From contig NZ_BSFQ01000001.1 in NCBI RefSeq assembly GCF_027922425.1, positions 428,966 to 492,965 on the forward strand: DNA of 64,000 nucleotides. Direction: 5' to 3'. The DNA comes from Pseudonocardia halophobica (GTDB lineage: Bacteria > Actinomycetota > Actinomycetes > Mycobacteriales > Pseudonocardiaceae). Below, in pieces: positions 1 to 8,571 of the stretch. The translations under genes were made by a program, and so were the position numbers. How positions within the stretch are numbered: position 1 is the first letter of the stretch; the number at the start of each line of letters is the position of its first letter. The notes under the pieces are model-generated. The model had not been told where the DNA came from and did not search any database. It saw nothing but the letters and a program-made list of their open reading frames with translations.

Positions 1-1
1 C

Positions 2-331
2 GGCGGCGCGGAGAGCCGGGTGCCCGACGTCGTGGGCCGCGGCCAGAACGACGCGCGCGCGATCCTCGAGCGGGCGGGCTGGACGGTCACCACGCGGACC
101 GTCGACAACCTCGCCACCCGGGGCACGGTCGTCGGGCAGAGTCCGCGCGGCACCGCGCTGCCGGGTGAGCAGATCACGCTGCAGGTCAGCAGCGGGACCG
201 TGCCGGCCCCGCCGCCCGCGCCCGAGAGCCAGGCTCCGGGTCAGCCCGGGCCGCCGGGCCAGGAGGGGCAGCCGCCGCAGGAGGGCGACCGGCCCGACGA
301 CGGCGGGGACAACGGCGGCGACGGCGGATAG
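2..331 (+). CDS. C-terminal end of a PASTA-domain protein, probably a penicillin-binding protein (5' truncated by window)
   Basis: The reading frame is open from the left edge, so only the last 109 residues are present. Residues 7-68 form one PASTA repeat: it opens VPDVVGRGQNDAR, has the central GQSPRGTALPG turn and ends in ITLQVSSG. A Pro/Gly/Gln-rich tail with an acidic DDGGDNGGDGG end follows. PASTA repeats bind uncrosslinked peptidoglycan or beta-lactams and occur at the C-terminus of actinobacterial class A penicillin-binding proteins and of PknB-type kinases. A single PASTA followed by a Pro/Gly tail fits the penicillin-binding protein better, but the catalytic part lies outside the window, so this is an inference. 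Confidence 0.75.
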   Translation, partial: GGAESRVPDVVGRGQNDARAILERAGWTVTTRTVDNLATRGTVVGQSPRGTALPGEQITLQVSSGTVPAPPPAPESQAPGQPGPPGQEGQPPQEGDRPDDGGDNGGDGG

Positions 332-344
332 CCGCAGGAGGGAT

Positions 345-382
345 CCACAACGCGCGCCAGGCAGGCTGAATGCGCGTTGTGG
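345..382. terminator. Perfect 11-bp inverted repeat behind the PASTA gene
   Basis: CCACAACGCGC at 345-355 pairs perfectly with GCGCGTTGTGG at 372-382 across a 16-nt loop, 14 nt after the stop codon. There is no T-run, which is common for actinobacterial terminators, so termination is likely but not certain. An operator role is the alternative. Confidence 0.4.
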
Positions 383-495
383 AACCATCATGCGTTGTCA
401 GGCCCTCGAGATCCGCATCGTGGTTCCCCAGTGCGTGGGGACGCGCCGTCGCGGCAGCGGGTGTGATCGCGTGTTCGGCTCTACGATCGGCGCCC

Positions 496-1170
496 ATGGC
501 CGACGTCCACCGCGCCGACGTGCTCGTCCGGTGGGTCGGCCTGCTCCCTTTCCTCCGCGGGCCGGCCGCGCCCGACCAGCGCCCGGCGCCGGAGACGCCC
601 TGGCAGACGGGCCGCCGCCGCCCCACCCGCACGGCCGCCGCCGACGCGGTCGTCGATGAGCCCGAGGCCGGTGAGCGGTCCGAGCCGGCCACAGCCGTCG
701 AGCCCGCCGAGCCCCTGACGCCGGCCGACCGGGCCGAGCCCGACGCGGCCGTCGACGAGTCCGAGCCCGTCGAGCACCCCGATCAGCCCGAACCCCCTGC
801 GCGCGCCGAGCAGCAACCACCCCCGCTCCGCCTCCCCGTCCCCGGCCCACCTCCCGTCCCGGCCGAGGCCCACGCCCTCGACCTGGGTCGGGCCACCCCG
901 GACCCCGAGCCGGTGCCGCTGGTCGACCCGCTCCTGTTCCGCGCGTTCGCCCGCTCCCCGACGGCCCCACCCGCCCCACCACGCGACCGCCGCCGCGGCG
1001 CCGTGATCGACGGGATCGAGCACCGCCCGCCCGTCCGCCCCGACCCGCAGATCGTCGGGCTGTCGCGGCGGTTGCGCGGGCGCGTCGGATCCCGCGCTTT
1101 CGCCCTCGTCTTCGTGGGTATCTACCTGCTCATCCTGGTCCAGTTGATCGTCGCGCTGATGAACTCCTGA
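496..1170 (+). CDS. Proline/glutamate-rich tail-anchored membrane protein
   Basis: A 224-residue protein that I do not recognise as a family. Residues 1-20 are ordinary, about 25-185 are a low-complexity Pro/Glu/Ala/Asp stretch expected to be disordered, and about 200-221 form one hydrophobic helix (FALVFVGIYLLILVQLIVAL) three residues before the end. An Arg-rich stretch just before the helix suggests the long N-terminal part stays in the cytoplasm and the tail sits in the membrane. The ATG at 496 is chosen because upstream codons in frame look non-coding. It stands alone between the PASTA gene and the transporter fusion. Confidence 0.6.
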   Translation: MADVHRADVLVRWVGLLPFLRGPAAPDQRPAPETPWQTGRRRPTRTAAADAVVDEPEAGERSEPATAVEPAEPLTPADRAEPDAAVDESEPVEHPDQPEPPARAEQQPPPLRLPVPGPPPVPAEAHALDLGRATPDPEPVPLVDPLLFRAFARSPTAPPAPPRDRRRGAVIDGIEHRPPVRPDPQIVGLSRRLRGRVGSRAFALVFVGIYLLILVQLIVALMNS

Positions 1171-1390
1171 GACCGGCTGCGCGGAGCCCGCGCCGTCCTG
1201 TCGGTGCGCCCGTCTACCCTGAGGGCGACGACAGGGGCCGGCCCGGCTCGCGCGCGGCCCGCCGTCGACCATGCCCGGTCGAGCAGGGATCGGTCGGCGT
1301 CGCACGCGAGGGAGGTGACCCGCGATCGGCTCGGAGAGCGTTCCCGGCGGTCTGACGGGTACGGCCAACCCGGCGCCCACGGCGCACCGC

Positions 1391-3364
1391 GTGCGCAGCG
1401 TCCTGGCCATCCCCGCGTTCCGCAGGCTCTGGACCGTCACGGCCTTCACCGCCACCGGCGAGTGGTTGAGCCTGCTGGCGTTGACGTCCCTGGCCACCCA
1501 ACTGACCAGCGGCTACGCGGCGCAGAGCTTCGCGCTCGGCGGGGTGGTCGCCACGAAGCTGCTGCCCGCGCTGCTGCTCGGCCCGATCGCCGGCGCCCTG
1601 GCGGACCGCTTCGACCGGCGCCGCGTGATGGTCACGTGCGACGTGCTGCGGTTCTGTCTGTTCGTCTCGATCCCGATCGTCGGCTCGCTGTGGTGGCTGT
1701 TCGCGGCCACCTTCCTGATCGAGCTGTGCGCGATGTTCTGGATCCCGGCGAAGGACGCGTCGGTCCCGAACCTGCTCCGCCGCAAGGACCAGGTGGAGAC
1801 GGCGAACCAGCTTGGCCTCGTCCTCACCTACGGCATCTCGGTGCTGATCGCGTCCGGCCTGTTCACCGTGATCTCCAGCATCGGGCACCTGCTCCCGGGC
1901 CAGGACGGGCTGACCACGGTCTACATCGCCCTGGTGCTCGACGGGTGTGCGTTCCTGCTCTCCGCCACCGTCGTGTGGTTCGGGATCAAGGAGATCTCCG
2001 GCCGCTCCGGGCCGCGGGAGGGCGAGGAGCAGCCGGGCTTGATGGCCCTCCTCCGCGAGGGCTTCGCCTACGTCGCCACCACCCCGCTGATCCGCGGCCT
2101 CGTGCTCGGCATCATCGGCGCCTTCGCGGCCGGCGGCGCGGTCATCGCGTCGGCCAAGCTCTACGCGGCCAGCCTCGGCGGTGGCGACGCGGCGTACTCG
2201 GTCCTGTTCACCGCAGTGTTCGTCGGCCTGGCGCTCGGCATGGCGGTGGCGCCGCGGCTCGCGCACCGGCTCCCGCACAACCGGCTGTTCGGCACGGCGA
2301 TCGTGGGCGCGGGCGTCGCACTGATCGTGGTCGCGGTGTCCGGGCACCTGTTCATGGCGATTCTGGCCGTCGCGCTCGTCGGCGGGTTCGCGGGCATCGC
2401 CTTCCTCACCGGGCTCACGATCATCGGCTCCCAGGTGTCGGACGACATCCGCGGCCGGATCGTCGCGTTCGTCCAGTCCCTGGTCCGCCTGGTGCTGCTC
2501 GGCTCGATGTCGCTGGTCCCGGTCCTGGTCGGGCTGGTCAGCACGCAGTCGGTCGACCTCTTCGGCGCGCACTTCACGGTCGACGGCACACGGTTCGTGC
2601 TGGCCGGCGGCGGTCTGGTCGCCGCGGTCGTCGGCACCCTGGCCTACCGGCAGATGGACGAGCGCCGGCTCGAGCCGCTGCTGGGTGATCTCGTCTCGGC
2701 GCTGCGGCAGGGCGAGGTCCGCCGCGGCTCCGGCACGCTGGTCGCGGTCGAGGGCGCCACGCCCGGGGAGGCCGCCGACCAGGCCGAACGGTTGGCGCGG
2801 GCGCTGCGCGAACGGGGCCACGTCGTCGTGGAGCCGGACGACGGGGAGCGGGACGAGCTGCGCTGGGCCGCCGCCACCCGCGAGGCCCACCTGTCCGGGG
2901 CGCGGGCGAAGGCCCTCGCCGCGGCCGCGATCCGGGCCGACCTGGTCGAACGGGTGATCCGCCCGGCGCTCGACGAGGGCGCGGTCGTCGTCATGGACCG
3001 GTTCATGGCCAGCCCGATCGCGCACTTCGGCGTCGCGGCGGACCGGATGGACGCCGAGCTCGAGCGCGGCGAGCTGGAGCGCCTCGCCGCCTGGGCCACC
3101 GGCCGGCTCCGGCCGGACATCACCGTGCTGCTCGACCGCGAGGGCGCGAGCGCCGAGTCCGGCGGGGTCGCGGGCGAGGAGCACGTCCGCGTGCAACGGC
3201 TGCTGGCCGGGCTGGTCGCGGCCGAGCCCCAGCGGTACGTCGTGGTCGACGCCGACGGGGCGCCGGACGAGGTCGCCGAGCGGATCCTGACCGGCGTCGG
3301 CCCCTCGCTGCCGGAGGCCCCCGAGCAGCCCGAAGACATCCCCCGGCCCGCGGTCGAGCCGTGA
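1391..3364 (+). CDS. MFS transporter fused to a degenerate thymidylate-kinase domain
   Basis: A 657-residue two-part protein. Residues 1-420 are a major facilitator protein of about 12 helices with the loop motif GALADRFDRRRV. Residues about 450-640 match thymidylate kinase (dTMP kinase) in order and length. Such MFS/dTMP-kinase fusions are annotated in actinobacteria next to holB, as here. The kinase P-loop is destroyed: where the family has EGxDGxGKST this protein reads VEGATPGEAADQ, with no lysine or Ser/Thr. The later VVMDRF motif (DRY/DRF box) is kept. The kinase half is therefore probably inactive and may be regulatory or structural; a separate functional tmk is expected elsewhere. It overlaps holB by 4 bases (GTGA), so the two are translationally coupled. 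Confidence 0.85.
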   Translation: MRSVLAIPAFRRLWTVTAFTATGEWLSLLALTSLATQLTSGYAAQSFALGGVVATKLLPALLLGPIAGALADRFDRRRVMVTCDVLRFCLFVSIPIVGSLWWLFAATFLIELCAMFWIPAKDASVPNLLRRKDQVETANQLGLVLTYGISVLIASGLFTVISSIGHLLPGQDGLTTVYIALVLDGCAFLLSATVVWFGIKEISGRSGPREGEEQPGLMALLREGFAYVATTPLIRGLVLGIIGAFAAGGAVIASAKLYAASLGGGDAAYSVLFTAVFVGLALGMAVAPRLAHRLPHNRLFGTAIVGAGVALIVVAVSGHLFMAILAVALVGGFAGIAFLTGLTIIGSQVSDDIRGRIVAFVQSLVRLVLLGSMSLVPVLVGLVSTQSVDLFGAHFTVDGTRFVLAGGGLVAAVVGTLAYRQMDERRLEPLLGDLVSALRQGEVRRGSGTLVAVEGATPGEAADQAERLARALRERGHVVVEPDDGERDELRWAAATREAHLSGARAKALAAAAIRADLVERVIRPALDEGAVVVMDRFMASPIAHFGVAADRMDAELERGELERLAAWATGRLRPDITVLLDREGASAESGGVAGEEHVRVQRLLAGLVAAEPQRYVVVDADGAPDEVAERILTGVGPSLPEAPEQPEDIPRPAVEP

Positions 3365-4518
3365 GCTCGCGGGTCTGGCGGGACGTCGTCGGGCAGCCCG
3401 CCGCGGTCGAGGAGCTGAGCACCGCCGCGTCCACGCCGTCGGCGATGACCCACGCCTGGCTGTTCACCGGCCCGCCCGGCTCCGGCCGCTCCAACGCCGC
3501 GCGTGCCTTCGCCGCCGCGCTGCAGTGCCCCACGGGCGGCTGCGGCGAGTGCCAGGCCTGCCACACCGTGCTGGCGGCGACCCATGCGGACGTCCGGGAG
3601 GTCGTCCCCGAGGGGCTGTCGATCTCGGTCGCGGAGATGCGCAACCTCGTGCAGCTCGCCGCCCGCCGCCCGTCCACCGGCGCCTGGCAGATCCTGATCA
3701 TCACGGATGCGGACCGGCTCACCGAGGGCGCGGCGAACGCCCTGCTCAAGGCCGTGGAGGAGCCCGCGCCCCAGACCGTGTTCCTGCTCTGCGCACCGTC
3801 GGACCACCCCGAGGACGTGCCGATCACGATCCGCTCCCGGTGCCGCGTCGTCGCACTGCGGACACCGGTGCCGGAGGCGATCGCCGAGGTGCTCGTGGAG
3901 CGGGACGGGATCGAGCCCGAGCAGGCGCGGTGGGCCGCGTCGGTCTCCGGTGGGCACGTCGGCCGGGCCCGGCGGCTCGCCCGGGACGCGGAGGCGCGGG
4001 AGCGGCGCGAGCGGATCCTCGGCGTCCCGCTGCGGCTGCGGCACCTGGGGGACGCGTTCGCCTTCGCCGACGCGCTCGTCCGCTCCGCCGAGTCCGAGGC
4101 GGCGGACATGAGCGGCGCCCGGGACGCGGCCGAGCGCGAGGAGCTCGCCGTCGCGATGGGCGCCGGCGGCACCGGCAAGGGCGTGGCCGCCGCCGCCCGC
4201 GGCGCCAAGGCCGCCGAGCGCGAGCTGGAGCGCCGGCAGAAGTCTCGCAACACCCGCACCCAGCGGGACGCACTGGATCGCGCGCTCGTCGACCTGGCCG
4301 GCTTCTACCGGGACGTGCTGGTCGCCGGCACGGCGGCGGCCGTCGCGCTCGGCAATCCGGACCGCGAGGCGGACATCCGCCAGGCCGCCCGCGAGTGGAG
4401 CCCCGAGTCGACGCTGCGCCGGCTGGAGGCCGTGCTCGCCTGCCGCGAGGCCCTGGAGCTCAACGTGAAGCCGCGGATCGCCGTCGAGGCGATGATGACC
4501 GCGCTCCAACAGGGCTGA
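3361..4518 (+). CDS. holB: DNA polymerase III subunit delta' (clamp loader)
   Basis: Part of the clamp-loader complex that opens the sliding clamp at primer junctions. The 385-residue protein has an N-terminal AAA+ fold with a P-loop variant GPPGSGRS at 37-44, a Zn finger with Cys56, Cys61, Cys64 and Cys67, and a sensor region NALLKAVEEPAP, all typical of delta'/DnaX proteins. In delta' the P-loop often lacks the lysine, as here (Arg), fitting its non-ATPase role. An actinobacterial Ala/Glu/Arg-rich helical C-terminal part follows from about residue 200. It starts with GTG overlapping the stop of the transporter fusion. Confidently a core chromosomal gene. Confidence 0.93.
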   Translation: MSSRVWRDVVGQPAAVEELSTAASTPSAMTHAWLFTGPPGSGRSNAARAFAAALQCPTGGCGECQACHTVLAATHADVREVVPEGLSISVAEMRNLVQLAARRPSTGAWQILIITDADRLTEGAANALLKAVEEPAPQTVFLLCAPSDHPEDVPITIRSRCRVVALRTPVPEAIAEVLVERDGIEPEQARWAASVSGGHVGRARRLARDAEARERRERILGVPLRLRHLGDAFAFADALVRSAESEAADMSGARDAAEREELAVAMGAGGTGKGVAAAARGAKAAERELERRQKSRNTRTQRDALDRALVDLAGFYRDVLVAGTAAAVALGNPDREADIRQAAREWSPESTLRRLEAVLACREALELNVKPRIAVEAMMTALQQG

Positions 4519-4577
4519 GCCGGGCGTATCACCCGCCCTCCCCGGCTGCTCTGCCCCTCCGGATCGGAGGAGGAGCC

Positions 4578-5576
4578 GTGGACCGACCGCTCGCCGTCGG
4601 CATGACGCCGTTGGAGACCCGTCGCGAGGTGCTGCTGCACGTGGCGACCCGCGCCGAGGAGCTGGGCTTCTCGCGGGTCTCGCTCGCCGAGGGCTGGGGC
4701 CACGACGCGTTCGTGCTGCTCACCGAGATGGCCCTGCGAACCTCGCGCATCGGCCTGGCCACCGGCGTCGTCAACGTCCTCGGCCGCTCGCCCGCCCAGC
4801 TCGCGATGGCCGCCGCGACCCTCGACGAGGTGAGCGGCGGCCGGTTCCGCCTCGGCCTCGGTGCGGGCAGCCCGGCGCTGGCCGAGGGCCTGCACGGCCG
4901 CCCCTTCCGGGAACCGGCGGCGGTGCTCGGCCGCACCGTCCGTGAGGTCCGCCGGTTGCTCGACGGCGAGCGGGCCCAGCCGTTGCCCGGGGCCCGCGGC
5001 CTGCGCCTGGCGACCCGCCCACCGCACCGGGTCCCGATCGACGTCGCCGCCCTGGGTACGGCGTCGACCCGGCTGGCCGGGGAGCTCGGCGACGCCTGGT
5101 CGCCGTTCCTCGTGCCGCGCTCGGGTCTCAAGGCGGCTGCCGCGCCGCTCGAGGAGGGCGCCGCCGTGTCGGGACGCCTGCGCCCGGCCGTGAACCCCGG
5201 CCTCCCGGCGGCGATCTCGGACGACCCGGCCCACGCCCACGAAATCGCCGCCTGGTGGGTCGGCTTCTACCTGACCTCGATGGGCCCGCTGTACGCGTCC
5301 ACGCTGCGCCGGCTCGGCCTCGGCGGACTCGTCGACGACGTCCTGGCCGCGAACCCGGCCCCCGGCACGACCGTCGTCCCCGACTCGGCCGGCGCGCTGC
5401 TCGACGAGCTGGTGTTGTGGGGCGAGCCGGCGGCGGCCCGGGCCCTGCTCGCGCAGTGGTACGAGGCCGGCGTCGACGAGCCCACGATCGTCCTCCCGCC
5501 CGGCCGGCCGCTCGACGAGCTGGACCTGATCCTGGAGTCGACGAGCCCGCTGATTGGGGCGGGGCCGCGCGGGTAG
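4578..5576 (+). CDS. LLM-class (luciferase-like) flavin/F420 oxidoreductase
   Basis: A 332-residue TIM-barrel oxidoreductase of the bacterial-luciferase superfamily, which in actinobacteria usually uses F420 or FMN. Family marks: the early barrel strand and helix with GFSRVSLAEGWGHDAF, the IGLATGVVNVLGRSPAQLAMAA segment, and SGGRFRLGLGAG, the characteristic glycine-rich loop. The GTG at 4578 follows a strong GGAGGAGGAG ribosome site. The substrate cannot be read from sequence. It lies between holB and a SnoaL-like gene, in the same direction, with a short gap after it. Confidence 0.82.
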   Translation: MDRPLAVGMTPLETRREVLLHVATRAEELGFSRVSLAEGWGHDAFVLLTEMALRTSRIGLATGVVNVLGRSPAQLAMAAATLDEVSGGRFRLGLGAGSPALAEGLHGRPFREPAAVLGRTVREVRRLLDGERAQPLPGARGLRLATRPPHRVPIDVAALGTASTRLAGELGDAWSPFLVPRSGLKAAAAPLEEGAAVSGRLRPAVNPGLPAAISDDPAHAHEIAAWWVGFYLTSMGPLYASTLRRLGLGGLVDDVLAANPAPGTTVVPDSAGALLDELVLWGEPAAARALLAQWYEAGVDEPTIVLPPGRPLDELDLILESTSPLIGAGPRG

Positions 5577-5585
5577 CCGGGGGGC

Positions 5586-5984
5586 ATGGAGGACAACCAC
5601 ATCCGCCACGACCTGACCCGGCAGTTCGTCGCCGCCCTGCGCAAGTCGGAGCAGGACAACGACGTCGACGACCTCACAGCCCTCTTCGCCGACGACGCCG
5701 AGCTCTTCCGGCTCGACGGCGGGGGTCCGCGCCGCGGCGAGGCGCGCACGTTCTGGGAGCAGTACCGTGCCCAGTTCGGCGAGGTCCGGACCCAGTTCAC
5801 CAACGTCGTCGAGAGCGACGACGAGGCCGCGCTGGAGTGGCAGAGCACCGGCACCCGGCCGAACGGCCACGACTTCCGCTACGAGGGCTCGACCTTCGTG
5901 ACCTTCGACGGCGACAAGATCACCAGCCTGCGTACGTACTACGACACCGCCGCATTCGTCGACGTCCCGGCCGGCAGCCGTTAG
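5586..5984 (+). CDS. SnoaL-like / NTF2-fold protein
   Basis: A 132-residue alpha+beta cone protein: an N-terminal helix with ALRKSEQDNDVDDLTALFADDAELF, then strands carrying TFWEQYRAQFGEV, EWQSTGTRPNGHDFRYEG and FDGDKITSLRTYYD. This order is typical of SnoaL-like polyketide-cyclase or limonene-epoxide-hydrolase-fold proteins; the exact reaction is unknown. The ATG lies 9 bases after the upstream oxidoreductase gene, so the two may be co-transcribed. Confidence 0.78.
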   Translation: MEDNHIRHDLTRQFVAALRKSEQDNDVDDLTALFADDAELFRLDGGGPRRGEARTFWEQYRAQFGEVRTQFTNVVESDDEAALEWQSTGTRPNGHDFRYEGSTFVTFDGDKITSLRTYYDTAAFVDVPAGSR

Positions 5985-6066
5985 CGCACGGGCTGCAGCC
6001 TGACCCTTCCGCACGCCGTCGACCTCGATCTCCGCGACCTTCTGCTCCTGGCGTGATCAGCACTGA

Positions 6067-6830
6067 TCAGCCGGGCAGGATCGCCGTCAGCCACTGCTCG
6101 AACCCGGGGCTGGTGGGCGGCCAGAGCCAGGCCAGGGCCAGCTGCGCGAGCACGGTGACGGCGAGCGTGCGGCTCGTCCTCGGCCCGCTGTCCCGCGGGA
6201 TCGACATGAGCGCGACCAGCGTGAACAGCACGTACGCGGTGACCGGGGTGTACCGCAGCCCGACCCACACCGCCAGGATCGACGCCAGCACCGACACCGC
6301 GTAGCAGCCCGCGTCGGTGTCGGCGGCTGGGACGGGCGGCAGCAGCAACGACGCGAGGCCAACATCGTCACCGTCTCCCGATACCCCGCGTGCAGCGCCT
6401 GGACGATGTCCCAGTCCGTGGTCACGGCCAGGACGACCGGCGCGTTCAATCGCTGCTCGATCTGCCGGCGCCGCTCCTCCGTGGGCCGCTCGGACGTCGC
6501 GACGAGCACGGTCTCCCTGCCGTGCCTGGCCGCCGCCTCGCGCCGGACCGGGAACCATCCCTCGGCGCCGAGCTCCTGCGGGTCGAGGCCGTCGAGAAGA
6601 TCGTGGTCGATGCCGGTGTCGGCGAGGTCGACGTACCCGCACTCCCACGTCCGCGCCAGCAGCCGGTACAGCTCGGTCCGCTTCACCAGCCCCGCGGCGA
6701 CCAGCACCGCCCCGATCCGCGCCCCGTCGCGGGCGGACACCTCGACCGCCCAGTCCCGCTGCTCCGCGCTGATCCGCCCCTCGGCGACCAGCACGTCCCC
6801 GATCCGCATGTCCGTGCCGACCGTCGTCAT
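6067..6830 (-). pseudogene. Broken MshEN-domain membrane protein gene
   Basis: Reading leftward from the ATG at 6830, the first about 150 codons encode an MshEN (GspE N-terminal) domain: RIGDVLVAEGRISAEQRDWAV and GARIGAVLVAAGLVKRTELYRLLA. At about 6340-6380 the sensible frame switches; the other frame then encodes two membrane helices (VSVLASILAVWVGLRY, VTAYVLFTLVALMSI) and stops at 6067. In actinobacteria MshEN is often fused to a large family-2 glycosyltransferase with C-terminal helices, so the middle may have been lost together with the frame. A sequencing error at one base is the alternative for the shift but not for the short length. Confidence 0.6.
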
Positions 6831-6954
6831 GATCCGAGCATCGTGGGAGCGATGACGCGCGACATTCCTGACGTGCGAAGACGACCCGACCGAGTGACGG
6901 GGTGGGGGCCGGGTCGCCGGTCCGGGGGCGGTGGGTAGACTGACGTCGCACCAC

Positions 6955-7028
6955 GCCGCCTTAGCTCAGTCGGTTAGAGCGACGCACTCGTAATGCGTAG
7001 GTCTGGGGTTCGACTCCCCAAGGCGGCT
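6955..7028 (+). tRNA. tRNA-Thr (anticodon CGT)
   Basis: A complete cloverleaf can be drawn. The acceptor stem GCCGCCT (6955-6961) pairs with AGGCGGC (7021-7027), with discriminator T at 7028. The anticodon arm is ACGCA-CTCGTAA-TGCGT, giving anticodon CGT for threonine (ACG codons). The T arm is TGGGG-TTCGACT-CCCCA. The CCA end is not encoded. The 3' half is the usual target of tyrosine integrases, and an integrase gene starts 88 bases downstream. Confidence 0.97.
6990..7028 (+). other. Presumed attachment site (attL) in the tRNA 3' half
   Basis: Inferred from the integrase gene lying directly beyond and reading away from the tRNA. Integrases of this class recombine at the anticodon-to-3'-end segment and restore an intact tRNA. 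The matching attR copy was not found in the rest of the window, so the exact core cannot be defined. Confidence 0.5.
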
Positions 7029-7039
7029 CCGCAGGTCAG

Positions 7040-7058
7040 AGGCCCCTACGAGGGGCCT
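7040..7058 (+). terminator. Terminator behind the tRNA
   Basis: AGGCCCCT (7040-7047) pairs perfectly with AGGGGCCT (7051-7058) across a 3-nt ACG loop and is followed by TTGG. This is a compact, GC-rich intrinsic terminator just downstream of the tRNA-Thr. Confidence 0.75.
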
Positions 7059-7116
7059 TTGGTCGTTCCGGAGCACGTTTCGTGGCCTCCTTCGTGGCCT
7101 CCACCCCGCCTACTCT

Positions 7117-8454
7117 GTGCTCGTGGCCTCCACCGAGAAGCGTCAGCGCGGGACGATCTCGTGGCTGCCGAGCGGCTCGGCGCGGGTCAAGGTCTACGCC
7201 GGGGTCGACCAGCTGACCGGCGAGAAGCTGTGGCTCCGGCAGACGGTGAAAGCACTGGGCACCAAGCGCGAGACGGAGCGCGAGGCCGAGAAGGTCCTGA
7301 CGAAGCTGCTCAACCAGGTCGACGAGCAGCGGAACCCGCGCACGGGTGCGACGGTCAACGAGCTGCTGGACAAGTGGCTCGACGTCATCGACGTCGAGCG
7401 CAAGACCCGGGCCGGCTACGTCAGCAAAATCGAGAAGCACATCCGCCCGGAGCTGGGGAAGCTGCCGGTGGGCAAGGTCCGGGTCGACACGATTGAGACG
7501 CTCTACGCCAAGCTCCGTCGCTGCCGTGACCACTGCAAGGGGCGCAAGGAGATTCGCCACCGCAGCAGTGGTGAGCACGTGTGCGACGAGCACACGGCGC
7601 GGCGCAAGTGCGCCAAGGAGATTGCGAACGATTCCTCAGCGCCGTGCAGGTGGTGCGACCGGACCTGCAAGCCGCACCAGTGCGTCCCGCTCGGTGCCGG
7701 GAGCATCCGGGTCATTCACGCGATCCTGAGCGGCTCGTTCGCCCGTGCGGTGCGGTGGGGCTGGATCTCAGTCAGCCCGGCGGAGCAGGCGGAGGCGCCG
7801 TCGGTGCCGAAGCCGAACCCCCAGCCGCCGACCCCCGAGGAGGCCGCCGCGATCCTCGAGGCGGCTGCGTCTGACCCGAGCTGGAGCACGTTCATCCTGT
7901 TCGCGATGACCACGGGCGCCCGCCGCGGCGAGATCTGCGCTTTGCGCTGGACCGACATCAGCCTCGACGCCGGGGTGGTCATCTTCAAGGGCAGCGTCAG
8001 CCAGATCGGCGGAGAGCGGTGGGAGGGCGACACCAAGACCCACCAGCACCGCCGAGTCACCCTCGACGAGGAGATGGTCGAGGTCCTGCGGGAGCTCCGC
8101 ACGCGCTACGAGCAGCGCGCCGAGCTGCTAGGCGTGAAGATCCGCCGGGACGGCTTCGTCTTCTCCAGGGCGCCGGACTGCTCGACATGGATCAACCCGG
8201 ACACCGTGACCCAGCGATACGGCCGACTGGCCGCCCGCCTCGGCATCGACACCCACATTCACAACCTCCGCCACTACTCGGCGACCGAGCTGATCGCCGC
8301 GGGCGTTGACATTCGCACGGTCGCGGGCCGGCTTGGACACTCAGGTGGGGGCTCGACGACCCTTCGGACCTACACTGCTTTCGTCCTCGAAGCAGATCAA
8401 CGAGCCGCAGCCGCCCTTGCAGCACGTCGCCCTCGCAGGCAAGGAACTCCTTGA
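7117..8454 (+). CDS. int: Tyrosine recombinase (site-specific integrase)
   Basis: A 445-residue integrase expected to insert and excise the element at tRNA-Thr. The catalytic set is complete: Arg269 (ARRGEI box), His382 and Arg385 (HNLRH), His408 (GRLGH) and Tyr419 (LRTYTAF). The N-terminal part is a SAM-like core-binding domain. Between residues about 135 and 190 there is an unusual Cys/His-rich insertion (CRDHC, EHVCDEH, CRWCDRTCKPHQC) that could bind zinc. GTG codons at 7117 and 7123 are both possible starts. The gene reads away from the tRNA, the usual orientation for such elements. Confidence 0.93.
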   Translation: MLVASTEKRQRGTISWLPSGSARVKVYAGVDQLTGEKLWLRQTVKALGTKRETEREAEKVLTKLLNQVDEQRNPRTGATVNELLDKWLDVIDVERKTRAGYVSKIEKHIRPELGKLPVGKVRVDTIETLYAKLRRCRDHCKGRKEIRHRSSGEHVCDEHTARRKCAKEIANDSSAPCRWCDRTCKPHQCVPLGAGSIRVIHAILSGSFARAVRWGWISVSPAEQAEAPSVPKPNPQPPTPEEAAAILEAAASDPSWSTFILFAMTTGARRGEICALRWTDISLDAGVVIFKGSVSQIGGERWEGDTKTHQHRRVTLDEEMVEVLRELRTRYEQRAELLGVKIRRDGFVFSRAPDCSTWINPDTVTQRYGRLAARLGIDTHIHNLRHYSATELIAAGVDIRTVAGRLGHSGGGSTTLRTYTAFVLEADQRAAAALAARRPRRQGTP

Positions 8455-8571
8455 CGACCGTCGAACGTGGGCTCTGTCGTGTCCGAGAACACACCCTTGG
8501 CCGCTGGCATCGCCATGATGGTGATTCCTCTACCATAAGACTGGATCAGATGCGGCCGAGGGGAGGCAGGG

